DNA of 53,894 nt, from positions 1 to 53,894 of the forward strand of contig JAFQZQ010000009.1 of NCBI GenBank assembly GCA_017405845.1. The letters run 5' to 3'. Positions 1 to 7,615 of the stretch are shown here, one piece after another. Position numbers and translations under genes: made by a program. The notes beneath the pieces were generated by a model. The model did not search any database, had not been told where the DNA came from, and saw only the letters and a program-made list of their open reading frames with translations. Origin of the DNA: Mogibacterium sp. (GTDB lineage: Bacteria; Bacillota; Clostridia; Peptostreptococcales; Anaerovoracaceae). Every line of letters begins with the position of its first letter. Within the stretch, counting starts at the first letter, position 1.

Positions 1-2097
1 CGCTGTAAAGAAGCAGAAACCAGAGAAGTTGAGGCAACCGGTCATAAGCCAGTTGAAGATGCAGCAGTTGAACCTACCTGCACAAAGACAGGTCTGACAG
101 CAGGCAGCCATTGCTCGACATGCGGCGAGGTTCTTAAGCCACAGGAGACAGTCAAGGCGCTCGGCCACGAAATGGTTGCTGTTCCGGCAGCACAGGCAAC
201 CTGCACGGAAGCAGGCAACAGTGCATATTGGACCTGCGACAGATGCCACAAATACTTCGGCGATAAGGATGGGGCCTCTGAGATCCCTGAGGACAGCTGG
301 GTGATCCCGAAGCTCGGTCATGACTGGAAATTCGTGGACTTCACATGGACAGGAAGTGCCGAAGCCGGCTACACGGCCGCAGCTGCAAATTATGAGTGCG
401 GAAATGACTCAACTCACAAAAAGGCTGTAGACGCATCAGTAGATTTTGCGACTACACCGGCTGACTGTGAGACTGCAGGAAGCAAAGTGTACAGCGCATT
501 TGTATCTGCAGAGAGCAGCCTTGACGGCGAAGCTCATAGTGACAGCATAACAGTTGAAATCGCAGCTTTCGGCCACAGCTGGGGCGCACCTGCATGGGAG
601 TGGACCGGAAACGATGACGATGGCTACACGGCGGCAAATGCAACATTCACCTGCAGCAACGATATCTCACATGTTGAGACCGTTGAGGCAGCTGAGATCG
701 AAGTAACAACAGTTGATGCAACTCCAACAGAAGCGGGCAGCATCACGTACAAAGCAACCGTCGCCGGTCCGGACGGCAAGGATTATACGGATTCCAAGGT
801 GATCACGATCCCTCCTGCGGGATACACATTTATGGATCCTGTATATACATGGACCGGGTCAGATGAAGAGGGATACGTTGTGGATGCACTCATGGAGTGC
901 GTCGAGGATCCGGCTCAGAATATCACGGATTCTGCTGAGGCGGTTTTGACCATAACTACAGCTCCAAGTTGTGAGGACGAAGGCGCCGGTACATACACCG
1001 CGGCATTTGCAAACACTGCATTTGAAACTCAGACGATGGATGTGGTGATCGAGGCACTCGGGCACGATCTGGAGCACCATGAGGCACGTGCTGTAACATG
1101 CACGGCAGCCGGCTGGGATGCGTACGACACATGCCTGCGCTGCGATTATACGACATTTGCAGAGATCCCGGCGCTCGGCCATGATCTGGAGCATCATGAC
1201 GCAAAGGCTGCAACATGCACAGCGGCCGGCTGGGATGCGTATGATGCATGCTCGCGCTGCGATTACACGACGAAAGTAGAGATCCCGGCGCTCGGCCACG
1301 ATCTGGCGCACCATGATGCTCAGGCTGCAACATGCACAGTAGCAGGCTGGGATGCATATGACACATGCTCGCGCTGCGACTATACGACATACGAAGAGAT
1401 CGCGGCAACCGGTCACGCTTACGGAGAGTATGAGCTGACAAAGGCTGCAACGGCTTCGACTTCAGGTCTGCTGACGAGGAGCTGCAAGAACTGCGATAAG
1501 AAGACTACTAAGGTAGTTGCTCCGGTCCTCGCAAAGGGCGTCGTGGCAAGCAGTACATCGACTAAGATCTCGTGGCTCAAGCTGAGCAACGCCGGAAGGT
1601 ATGTTGTGTACTTTGCTTCATGCGGGAGAAAGAGCACCCTGAAAAAGGTGAAGACGACAAAGACGAACTCAGAGCTGACTTACACGAAGACCGGCTTGAA
1701 GAAAGGAAAATACTACAAGTTTAAGGTAGTTGCGCAGCGCAAGATCGGCGGCAAGTGGGTCAATATTTCCACGAGCTATTTAGGGCACTTCGCAGCGGGG
1801 AATCTGGACTCGACAAAAAGGTATACGAATGTAAAGAGCATAACAGTGCCAAAGACAAGTGTGTCGCTCGCTACGGGTAAGACATACACGGTCAAGCCAA
1901 AGATAAATATGGTAAAGTCGGGCAAGAAGGTCATGACGGAAAGCCACGCAAATGCGTTCCGCTACCTGACTACTAATAAGGCGGTGGCAACGGTGAGCAG
2001 CGGCGGCAAGATCACTGCCAAAGGCAAGGGTACATGCAAGGTATACGTTGTCGGAGTCAATGGCGTGTATAAAGCGATATCGGTAACTGTTAAGTAA
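1..2097 (+). CDS. Repeat-rich cell-surface protein, 5' end missing
   Basis: The reading frame is open from the first base, so this is the C-terminal 698 residues of a longer protein. Three copies of a module of roughly 80 residues with a W-TG-GY-A core start near residues 108, 194 and 275. Three nearly identical 39-residue units follow at residues 352-468 (bases 1054-1404); each carries a GH start, a TCT motif and a C-x2-C pair. After them come a fibronectin-III-like stretch (about 510-590) and a C-terminal Big_2 immunoglobulin-like domain (about 610-698). No sortase motif or transmembrane anchor is visible at the C-terminus, so attachment must lie upstream or be non-covalent. Such modules are known from secreted clostridial surface proteins; an adhesive or structural role is inference. 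Confidence 0.8.
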   Translation, partial: RCKEAETREVEATGHKPVEDAAVEPTCTKTGLTAGSHCSTCGEVLKPQETVKALGHEMVAVPAAQATCTEAGNSAYWTCDRCHKYFGDKDGASEIPEDSWVIPKLGHDWKFVDFTWTGSAEAGYTAAAANYECGNDSTHKKAVDASVDFATTPADCETAGSKVYSAFVSAESSLDGEAHSDSITVEIAAFGHSWGAPAWEWTGNDDDGYTAANATFTCSNDISHVETVEAAEIEVTTVDATPTEAGSITYKATVAGPDGKDYTDSKVITIPPAGYTFMDPVYTWTGSDEEGYVVDALMECVEDPAQNITDSAEAVLTITTAPSCEDEGAGTYTAAFANTAFETQTMDVVIEALGHDLEHHEARAVTCTAAGWDAYDTCLRCDYTTFAEIPALGHDLEHHDAKAATCTAAGWDAYDACSRCDYTTKVEIPALGHDLAHHDAQAATCTVAGWDAYDTCSRCDYTTYEEIAATGHAYGEYELTKAATASTSGLLTRSCKNCDKKTTKVVAPVLAKGVVASSTSTKISWLKLSNAGRYVVYFASCGRKSTLKKVKTTKTNSELTYTKTGLKKGKYYKFKVVAQRKIGGKWVNISTSYLGHFAAGNLDSTKRYTNVKSITVPKTSVSLATGKTYTVKPKINMVKSGKKVMTESHANAFRYLTTNKAVATVSSGGKITAKGKGTCKVYVVGVNGVYKAISVTVK
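1054..1404 (+). repeat. Three tandem 117-bp coding repeats
   Basis: Units at 1054-1170, 1171-1287 and 1288-1404 are in frame and nearly identical, each encoding 39 residues. They keep the reading frame, which points to expansion or contraction of the surface protein by recombination. The second and third are closer to each other than to the first at several codons. Confidence 0.85.
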
Positions 2098-2100
2098 TGG

Positions 2101-2127
2101 GTGACAGAGGGACGGTTTTTCTGTCAC
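2101..2127. repeat. REP-like hairpin
   Basis: A 12-bp stem (three G-T pairs) closes a CGG loop three bases after the surface-protein stop codon. The arms begin GTGACAGA and end TCTGTCAC. The shape and the GGGACGG core resemble extragenic palindromes scattered through many clostridial genomes. It is not followed by a T run, so it is a poor intrinsic terminator. Confidence 0.5.
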
Positions 2128-2137
2128 ATCAACATAT

Positions 2138-2197
2138 CGGTAAATAGTAAACCACCCATGTCGGACCAGATACGCATGGGTGGTTTAACGTTTACCG
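2138..2197. repeat. Long inverted repeat at the broken edge of a Big_2 remnant
   Basis: Arms at 2138-2160 and 2175-2197 pair over about 22 positions; the inner 13 bp (2148-2160 with 2175-2187) are perfect and the loop is 14 nt. There is no T tract. It sits exactly where homology to the Big_2 domain begins to fail, which suggests an inserted palindromic element. Confidence 0.55.
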
Positions 2198-2430
2198 AGG
2201 AATACACAGTGCCATGCATAAGTCTGTGGACAGTACGGCCCACCGGCGTGGGTCGCATCCTGAGTACAGTAAAAACCCATGCCGCACCGATTAGGTGCAG
2301 GAGCAGCAAGACGAGCGTTGCAAAGGTCAGTTCTGCTGGAAAGATCACCGCCGTTTCGAACGGCACGTGTTATATCTATGTATACACGGTCAACGGAGCG
2401 TACAGGAAAGTCAAAGTGGCGGTAAAGTAG
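2188..2430 (+). pseudogene. Degenerate Big_2 domain, remnant of a second surface protein
   Basis: The last 45 codons (2293-2430) align without gaps to the last 45 residues of the upstream surface protein, with 23 identical by my count, including VSS-GKITA and the final V-VK before the stop. Weaker similarity, such as EEYTV against KTYTV, reaches back to about 2190. No ribosome site, signal peptide or upstream domains exist, and the nearest in-frame ATG opens inside hairpin elements. I read it as the surviving C-terminus of a duplicated gene. It could instead be a small expressed Big_2 protein, but nothing supports a start. Confidence 0.6.
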
Positions 2431-2502
2431 GACATTGAAGGTTCATGGTGGTGTTATTGCTGAGAGACCACTTTCCGGGCACATATTATAGCTTTTATCA
2501 AT

Positions 2503-2530
2503 AATATACTCCCGCAAAAGGGAGTATATT
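2503..2530 (+). terminator. Intrinsic terminator after the surface-protein locus
   Basis: Perfect 11-bp stem (2503-2513 with 2520-2530), loop GCAAAA, then TTTATT. The arm is AT-rich at its base. It separates the surface-protein region from yedF. Confidence 0.65.
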
Positions 2531-2611
2531 TATTGTGTATGGTCATCGTTTAAACCGATGGCGAACAGTTAACAAATCGATAAAAATCTGAAGTTAATCG
2601 GAGGTAATGAA

Positions 2612-3187
2612 ATGAGAATCGATGCAGGCGGCAAGCAGTGTCCAATCCCTGTAATTATGGCAAAGAAAGAACTTGAAGCAGGCGAGCAGGATGTTGAAAT
2701 CATCGTTGACGGCCCTACTCAGGTTGGCAACCTCACAAGACTCGGCGATGCCCTCGGCAGACCGGCTACAAGCGAAGCATTCGGCGACAAGTTCCTCGTA
2801 AAGTTCGCAAACGGCGAAACAATCAAGGGCGCAAACGTTGCTGAGGCTGACACATATGCAGTATTCTTCAACACAAACGCGATCGGAACAAACGAGAGCG
2901 AGCTCGGCGGCAACCTTGCTAAGATGGCTATCTACACACTTAGCGAGTCCGAGAGAATCCCGACATACGTGCTCTTCATGAACGAAGGCGTTAAGCTGGT
3001 AACAGGCGTTGAGCCACAGATCGTTGAGAACCTCAACACACTCATCGAAAAGGGAACCAAGGTCCTCGTTTGCGGAACATGCCTCAACTTCTACGGCCTC
3101 AAAGATGAGCTGAAAGTTGGCACAGTAAGCAACATGTATGATATACTTGGCGCAATGCAGGAAGTCAGCAAGGTTATCAAGCTGTAA
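2612..3187 (+). CDS. yedF: YedF-type sulfurtransferase-like selenium metabolism protein
   Basis: 191 residues. The N-terminal TusA/SirA fold carries the C-P-x-P signature at residues 10-13, where Cys10 is the expected persulfide or selenide carrier. The second half (about 90-191) is DsrE-like with a C-G-T-C pair at 154-157. This two-domain layout defines the YedF selenium-metabolism family, thought to move sulfur or selenium to partners in the cytoplasm. A strong GGAGGT site precedes the ATG. The DUF3343 gene follows after 21 bp, the usual companion. No selA, selB, selD or selenoprotein is in the window, so a selenium role here rests on family context. Confidence 0.88.
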   Translation: MRIDAGGKQCPIPVIMAKKELEAGEQDVEIIVDGPTQVGNLTRLGDALGRPATSEAFGDKFLVKFANGETIKGANVAEADTYAVFFNTNAIGTNESELGGNLAKMAIYTLSESERIPTYVLFMNEGVKLVTGVEPQIVENLNTLIEKGTKVLVCGTCLNFYGLKDELKVGTVSNMYDILGAMQEVSKVIKL

Positions 3188-3208
3188 GAATAAAAGGAAA
3201 AGCAATCA

Positions 3209-3487
3209 ATGGACGAATACTATCTTCTCACTTTTGAATCCACACATGCAGCCATCTCGACAGAGAAGCTGCTGAAGCCGGCCGAAGTCACTATAATGCC
3301 AGTCCCGAGGTTCATCTCGGCGAGCTGTGGTATTTCAGTACGCATCCGCCCGGACAGGAAAGAGCAGGCAGAAGGTATTATCCGTGACAGCAGTCATCTG
3401 ACGCCAAGCGAATATGCGTATTATCACATAATCCGCGGCGCTACAGCAGAGGAAACAACCTGCGACAGGCTGGAGCCTATAGCGTAG
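3209..3487 (+). CDS. DUF3343 family protein (putative Se/S carrier-like)
   Basis: 92 residues, cytoplasmic, no signal peptide. It matches the DUF3343 pattern: an N-terminal F-S-T-H stretch, a central P-V-P-R-x-I-S-x-S-C-G-I motif (Cys near residue 36) and a C-terminal cysteine. The P-V-P-R/S-C-G segment is typical of the family, which regularly sits beside yedF and is proposed to carry sulfur or selenium. The start has an AAGGAAAA ribosome site. It shares a transcript with yedF, ending at the hairpin at 3540. Confidence 0.8.
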   Translation: MDEYYLLTFESTHAAISTEKLLKPAEVTIMPVPRFISASCGISVRIRPDRKEQAEGIIRDSSHLTPSEYAYYHIIRGATAEETTCDRLEPIA

Positions 3488-3539
3488 GCTCTGTAAAACA
3501 GGCGATCTGTAATCATAAGCTGACATAATAAAGCAAACA

Positions 3540-3561
3540 AAGCGGCCCTAAGGCCGCTTTT
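3540..3561. terminator. Bidirectional terminator between convergent genes
   Basis: Perfect 8-bp stem AAGCGGCC/GGCCGCTT (3540-3547 with 3552-3559), loop CTAA, flanked by A and T tracts on both sides. It can serve the yedF operon on plus and the split gene on minus, whose final stop codon (3560-3562) begins within it. Confidence 0.75.
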
Positions 3562-4411
3562 AGCTTGCACAATTGCGTATTCCTAGGATGTCAGCAATAA
3601 CCTTTGAAATCTGAACTGAGTCAATGTTCCCATCGTCATCGCTGTACACAAAGAACAGATCGACTCCGGGTTTATAGCCGCTATCTAAATATCTGCTGAC
3701 TTTCTGCGCAAAATTCCCGGTATAATCCAACAAATCAAGGCGACCTACATACTCTATAATGATCTCTTTTTTCATGTCTATCGGAGATAATACTGTAGCG
3801 TCAGGATATAGTGGCGGTCCATAGTCCTTCATTGGCAAAGGCAGTTCGTAGATAAGGGCTAATCCGGCTGCCTTTACCATCTAATACAGAACGACTTCAC
3901 TTACAGACTTTACCCATATTCCATCAGATGTCTTGTGTTTCTTTTTTTCGGGATAGTTTTCAGGGAAGTCTTTTTGATCTTCCAGTCTTTTGGCCAACCA
4001 TTTCTTTCCCTCTGTTTCATACAGCCTTGATACAGGAGGCACGTTGAAACGATAAGTTGCAGGCAGACTTTCACTTATGTGACTCGGGTCATACGGAAGA
4101 AATCCATCTACCAGTGCCTTCATAAGAGCAAGATCCCGGTCGATCCGCCTGATTGCCTCCTCGAGATACCGCACTTCTCGAACCCGCTTGACAATACGGT
4201 TATTTGGCAGCCCAAGATAATCATAAAATTTGGAACCTTGTCGTTTGACAGAATAATAGTAGTATTTGCCTTTTCCCGGCTTCGTCCGCCGTAGAAAAGA
4301 ACCTTTACAGTCTTGTAATTGCTCAAGCCGCGAAGTGTACTCTTTTCTTGCTTTCTCAAGCATCATGATTTCACAATTAAGTCGCTGATATAAATCTGCG
4401 TTCATTAACAT
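3560..4411 (-). pseudogene. Unknown-function gene interrupted by an in-frame TAG
   Basis: Two open frames lie in the same minus-strand frame, separated only by a TAG at 3881-3883. They read as one protein of 283 positions. I place the start at 4411 (MLMNAD), where GGGAGG sits 6 nt upstream; the open frame extends 29 codons further without a ribosome site. The N-terminal part (about 1-110) is helical and charged, with K-G-S-x-x-R and a KYYYY motif. The last 120 positions hold K-S-x-S-E, then P-D and I-I-I-E-Y-x-G-R-x-D, an order that recalls PD-(D/E)xK nuclease-like folds. The TAG falls inside the conserved S-E helix, so it is probably a recent nonsense mutation. No function is assigned. Confidence 0.6.
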
Positions 4412-4585
4412 ATCAAACCTCCCACCTGTATTTTTGTGGGTTTGATTGTACAAGCAAGCAGCAAAACCATCAAACGAAAAACACCCTAATTCCTGCAATT
4501 AAATCACTTCTTTTTGTACCGAGCACTTTTTTTGAGTACTGCACCTTATATCAGTAGGATTGGACGGGAAGGAGGGGGCAGTAAT

Positions 4586-4736
4586 GCTGTTGAGGCTGTG
4601 GATAACCGACCACAAAGTAGTTATAAAAAATGGCACTGTGTGTAAGTGTGTGGGCAGAGTGTTGGCAGCCCGTCTGTCAACGTGCTGTCCACATACTTAT
4701 GCATGGTGCCATACCGGTTATCCATAACTCAACAGC
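4586..4736. repeat. Palindromic element A, copy 1
   Basis: The two ends, 4586-4608 and 4715-4736, are inverted copies with few mismatches; pairing continues inward nearly to the centre (for example ATGGCAC against GTGCCAT, and TAAGTGTGTGGGCAG against the complement of the right arm), giving a hairpin of about 150 nt. A perfect DnaA-box 9-mer (TTATCCACA, minus strand) is at 4597-4605. The core motif TGTGGACAGCACGTTGACAG, read on minus, recurs in modified form in copy 2. Confidence 0.7.
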
Positions 4737-4772
4737 TTATATCCAATCCTATAACAATGCTATGAACTTGGG

Positions 4773-4858
4773 AGTTCGTTACTGTACTGTCGATATCGAG
4801 GTGGAGATACGAAGATATTCGTATTTCATAGCCTATAATCCCATGTGCGTGACGAACT
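4773..4858. repeat. Palindromic element B, copy 1
   Basis: 86 bp with ends AGTTCGTTAC and GTGACGAACT (one G-T pair) and an inner hairpin of 7 bp, ATACGAA/TTCGTAT, at 4807-4824. By hand it matches copy 2 at about 63 of 86 positions without a gap. Confidence 0.65.
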
Positions 4859-4879
4859 GTGCTTCTAAGTCTTGAACCA

Positions 4880-5035
4880 AGAACGAGTCTCTTGAAAAAT
4901 TATTCATGATTGCGGATATTACACCTGGACAATTTTTGCAGATCAAAGCTAGTTGTGCAAAAAACGTGCCTTGGTATGCGATTTGCATGAAAAGACTCCA
5001 GATATGCGGCCGGCACAAATCGCATTCGCTGCCTG
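4880..5035. repeat. Central segment C with shorter inverted repeats
   Basis: The clearest pair is TGCGATTTG (4977-4985) with CAAATCGCA (5016-5024), perfect over 9 bp. Weaker pairs such as GAGTCT with AGACTC flank it. It sits between the two B copies and has no second copy in the window. Its limits are approximate. Confidence 0.4.
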
Positions 5036-5047
5036 CTATAAAAACAG

Positions 5048-5133
5048 AGTTCGTTACTGTGATGCCGAAATCAAATGGCAGACACGAAGATTGTCGTGAT
5101 TCATACCCAATATTTCGAGATGAGTAACGAACT
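5048..5133. repeat. Palindromic element B, copy 2
   Basis: Also 86 bp, with perfect ends AGTTCGTTAC and GTAACGAACT and an inner stem CACGA/TCGTG at 5083-5098. One inner T-A pair of copy 1 is C-G here, so pairing is kept while the sequence changes. Confidence 0.65.
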
Positions 5134-5214
5134 CATTTTATGCAACCGTATGCATAGGCTCATAATTGATGGAATAGGCGGGTGCAGCCCATGTTGATCG
5201 ACAAAAGAATACAA

Positions 5215-5381
5215 GCGGCCATGGATAAGCGGCCCTCTTTGAAGCGCCATGCAAAAGCCTATGGACAGCCCGTTGACAGATTGGCTACAGTTTACGGCAG
5301 CCAATCTGCCAACATCCTGCCCACAGCCTTTCACACAGCGCCTTTCATATCCAGGCCTGGGGACCGCTTATCCACAGCCGC
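5215..5381. repeat. Palindromic element A, copy 2
   Basis: Ends 5215-5232 and 5364-5381 are inverted (GCGGC, then GGATAAGCGG), and inner blocks such as GAAGCGCC, AAAGCCTATGGACAG and GTTGACAGATTGGCT pair across the centre. The core TATGGACAGCCCGTTGACAG resembles A1. A perfect DnaA-box 9-mer TTATCCACA lies in the right end at 5368-5376. Confidence 0.7.
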
Positions 5382-5530
5382 CTTAGTTGACTGCGGCTCT
5401 CCATCCAGTTCGATTAATATGATGATTTCTATGCTTGTAGACATATGAGGTCTTATCTTTTGAGTGCAAAGGTGCACCCTTAGCTTACCTTTTGATGGCG
5501 CTCTTTTATTTGCAGGCAGATGACAATTAA

Positions 5531-5559
5531 TGTCTGCAACCGTGCCAATATGATATACT
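5531..5559 (+). promoter_or_regulatory. Likely promoter of the HAD gene with an overlapping dyad
   Basis: An extended -10 (TG at 5551-5552, TATACT at 5554-5559) lies 33 bp before the ATG; the -35 (TGTCTG, 17-bp spacer) is weak. An inverted repeat, TTGCAGGCA at 5510-5518 with TGTCTGCAA at 5531-5539, covers the -35, a plausible operator. Confidence 0.4.
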
Positions 5560-5592
5560 TACTATAACTAGGATTAAAATTGGGAGGACTAT

Positions 5593-6225
5593 ATGGTCAT
5601 ATTTGATTTAGACGGTACGCTGTGGAATTCAGCGGCTAATGTGGCAGCATCATGGAACGTTGTGATAGAGAAAGAGGTAGGAAAAGAGCACACGCTTACC
5701 GCGGATGACATCATGCGCTACATGGGGCTGACGATGACTGAGATCGCTGACAGGCATTTCGGTTTTCTGCCTGAGAAGGAGCGCTACGAGCTGAGCCGCC
5801 ACTGCGAGGTTTATGAAAATGGTTATATTACCGAGCATGGCGGGGACCTGTTTGAAGGCGTCGAGGAGACTCTGGCGAAGCTCAAGGAAAAGGGCGTAAA
5901 GATGGCTGTCGTGAGTAACTGCCAGGAGGGCTACGTAAAGGCCTTCCTCGATTCGATGGATATGTGGAAGTACTTCATCGATTACGAGGAGTGGGGCCGC
6001 ACGATGCTTCTGAAAGCGGATAATATCAAGCTCGTTATGGAGCGCAATGGAGCCGATAAAGGCATTTACGTAGGTGACATCCAGAAGGATTCGGATGCGG
6101 CGCATGCAGCAGGAGTGCCTTGCATTTATGCGGCTTACGGTTTCGGCGAGATCAGCGACGGCATTGCCACCATCAACAGCTTTGACGAGCTCCCGGCAGT
6201 GCTGGAGGAGCTGGGCTACATTTAA
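5593..6225 (+). CDS. HAD-superfamily phosphatase (Gph/PGP-like)
   Basis: 210 residues. Motif I is D-L-D-G-T at residues 5-9 (nucleophile Asp5, acid/base Asp7); motif II Ser is at 108 in V-V-S-N; motif III/IV includes Lys near 142 and G-D-x3-D with Asp162 and Asp166. A helical cap of about 90 residues lies between motifs I and II, as in phosphoglycolate-phosphatase-like members. It should hydrolyse a small phosphorylated metabolite in the cytoplasm; the substrate cannot be read. GGAGG is 5 nt before the ATG, and the very short N-terminus before the Asp motif is normal for the family. It heads the long plus-strand gene run. Confidence 0.88.
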   Translation: MVIFDLDGTLWNSAANVAASWNVVIEKEVGKEHTLTADDIMRYMGLTMTEIADRHFGFLPEKERYELSRHCEVYENGYITEHGGDLFEGVEETLAKLKEKGVKMAVVSNCQEGYVKAFLDSMDMWKYFIDYEEWGRTMLLKADNIKLVMERNGADKGIYVGDIQKDSDAAHAAGVPCIYAAYGFGEISDGIATINSFDELPAVLEELGYI

Positions 6226-6271
6226 TGCCGGGCACGCGAGTGCTACGGGCTAAAAGGGAGATGATTCTCTG

Positions 6272-7615
6272 ATGAAGCTTAATAACAAAAGGACCGTATT
6301 GGTCGGGCTCGCGTTTCTGTCGATCTGCGCGTTTTGGCAGATGTACGACAACGTGGTTCCACTGATACTCACTAAGACATTTCATCTGAACGAGACTTTT
6401 TCGGGTGCCATCATGGCAGCGGATAACGTGCTGGCGCTGTTCCTGCTGCCGTTCTTCGGCACGCTTTCGGACAGGACTGACACGAAGCTCGGGAAGAGGA
6501 CACCTTATATACTTGGCGGTACGCTCGCCGCAGTAATACTGCTCAACGTTCTGCCGATCCTGGACAACTCGTACTACGCGGCGGCGAGCACCGGTAAGAT
6601 GATCGCTTTCGTTGTGGTGCTGGGGCTGCTGCTTGTTTCGATGGGCACATACAGATCACCGGCCGTTGCGCTGATGCCTGACGTAACGCCGAAGCCGCTG
6701 CGCTCGCGCGCCAATGCCATCATCAACCTGATGGGCGCTGTCGGCGGCATCATTTACCTGGCTATCGCAGCGGTCATGTACCCGAATTCGAAGGTACTGG
6801 GACTCGATCACGTCAACTACCAGCCGCTTTTCATCGTGGTGGCACTCATCATGGCAGCGTCCATCATTGTGATGAAGCTCACCATAAACGAGCCTAAGCT
6901 GGTGGCGGAGAACCAGGCTCTCGAGGCGGAGCATCCTGAGTGGAACCTCGCTGAAGACGACGGAAGCGGCAATGAGGTGCTTCCGGCCGCGGTCAAGAGG
7001 AGTCTTGGGTTCCTGCTGGCGTCAATCGCGCTGTGGTTCATTGGCTACAACGGCATCACCACATGGTTCACCACTTATGTAGATAAGGTCATGGGGCAGG
7101 GCCTCGGCGGCGCGTCCACATGCCTGCTTATCGCGACGGGCGGAGCCATCATTTCATACATCCCGATCGGCAGCCTGGCGCACAGAATAGGCCGCAAGAA
7201 GACCATCATGATCGGCATCATACTGCTGGCATCATGCTTCGCTGCGGGTTACTTCCTTACCACTGCGTTCAGCAGCATCAATGCAATAATGTTTGTCGTA
7301 TTCGCGCTCGTGGGCTTCGCCTGGGCAGCCATCAACGTAAACTCGCTGCCGATGGTGGTTGAGATGTGCAGGGGCTCAGATATCGGCAAATTCACCGGAT
7401 ATTACTACACCGCGTCCATGGCGGCGCAGGTGGTTACGCCTATACTTGCGGGCTTCCTCATGAGGAACATCAGCTATAAGGTGCTGTTCCCGTACGCTGC
7501 GCTATTCGTTATTTTCAGTTTCCTGACAATGACGCAGGTGAAGCACGGCGACGCGGCTCCGGAAGCGAAACACGGTCTCGAGGCATACGAGGAAATGGAA
7601 AACCTGAATGAGTAA
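6272..7615 (+). CDS. MFS transporter, SLC45/sugar-cation symporter type
   Basis: 447 residues with about 12 hydrophobic segments. The opening with W-Q-M-Y-D-N after the first helix start and the loop G-T-L-S-D-R-T-D-T-K-x-G-K-R between TM2 and TM3 are typical of SLC45/GPH-like sucrose or disaccharide permeases. The equivalent L-A-H-R-I-G-R-K-K loop occurs in the second half. A hydrophilic loop of about 40 residues (near 205-245) separates the two six-helix bundles. The stop overlaps the start of the next gene by 8 nt, so the pair is translationally linked. The substrate is unproven; a sugar or glycoside is the best guess. Confidence 0.82.
   Translation: MKLNNKRTVLVGLAFLSICAFWQMYDNVVPLILTKTFHLNETFSGAIMAADNVLALFLLPFFGTLSDRTDTKLGKRTPYILGGTLAAVILLNVLPILDNSYYAAASTGKMIAFVVVLGLLLVSMGTYRSPAVALMPDVTPKPLRSRANAIINLMGAVGGIIYLAIAAVMYPNSKVLGLDHVNYQPLFIVVALIMAASIIVMKLTINEPKLVAENQALEAEHPEWNLAEDDGSGNEVLPAAVKRSLGFLLASIALWFIGYNGITTWFTTYVDKVMGQGLGGASTCLLIATGGAIISYIPIGSLAHRIGRKKTIMIGIILLASCFAAGYFLTTAFSSINAIMFVVFALVGFAWAAINVNSLPMVVEMCRGSDIGKFTGYYYTASMAAQVVTPILAGFLMRNISYKVLFPYAALFVIFSFLTMTQVKHGDAAPEAKHGLEAYEEMENLNE

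Larger units (their letters stand above)
4412..5592. other. Gene-free region of about 1.2 kb packed with palindromes
   Basis: No open frame here has a ribosome site, family resemblance or coherent codon use; the frames present are by-products of inverted repeats. The region holds elements A1 (4586-4736), B1 (4773-4858), a less regular hairpin segment C (about 4880-5035), B2 (5048-5133) and A2 (5215-5381), listed separately. The order is symmetric. Bases 5382-5592 carry the upstream region of the HAD phosphatase gene. Confidence 0.75.

Noticed and set aside
1054..1404. CRISPR-like direct repeats
   Set aside because: Units are 117 bp, contiguous and in frame, with no spacers.
3881..3883. TAG read as pyrrolysine
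   Set aside because: No pylT or pylS in view and no PYLIS-like hairpin evident just after it; a nonsense mutation is simpler.
4586..5376. Replication origin because of DnaA boxes
   Set aside because: Only two perfect boxes, no dnaA, dnaN or rpmH nearby and no AT-rich unwinding tract.
4630..5448. Several small open frames (about 60-90 codons) in the palindrome region
   Set aside because: They lack ribosome sites and arise from mirrored repeats on both strands.
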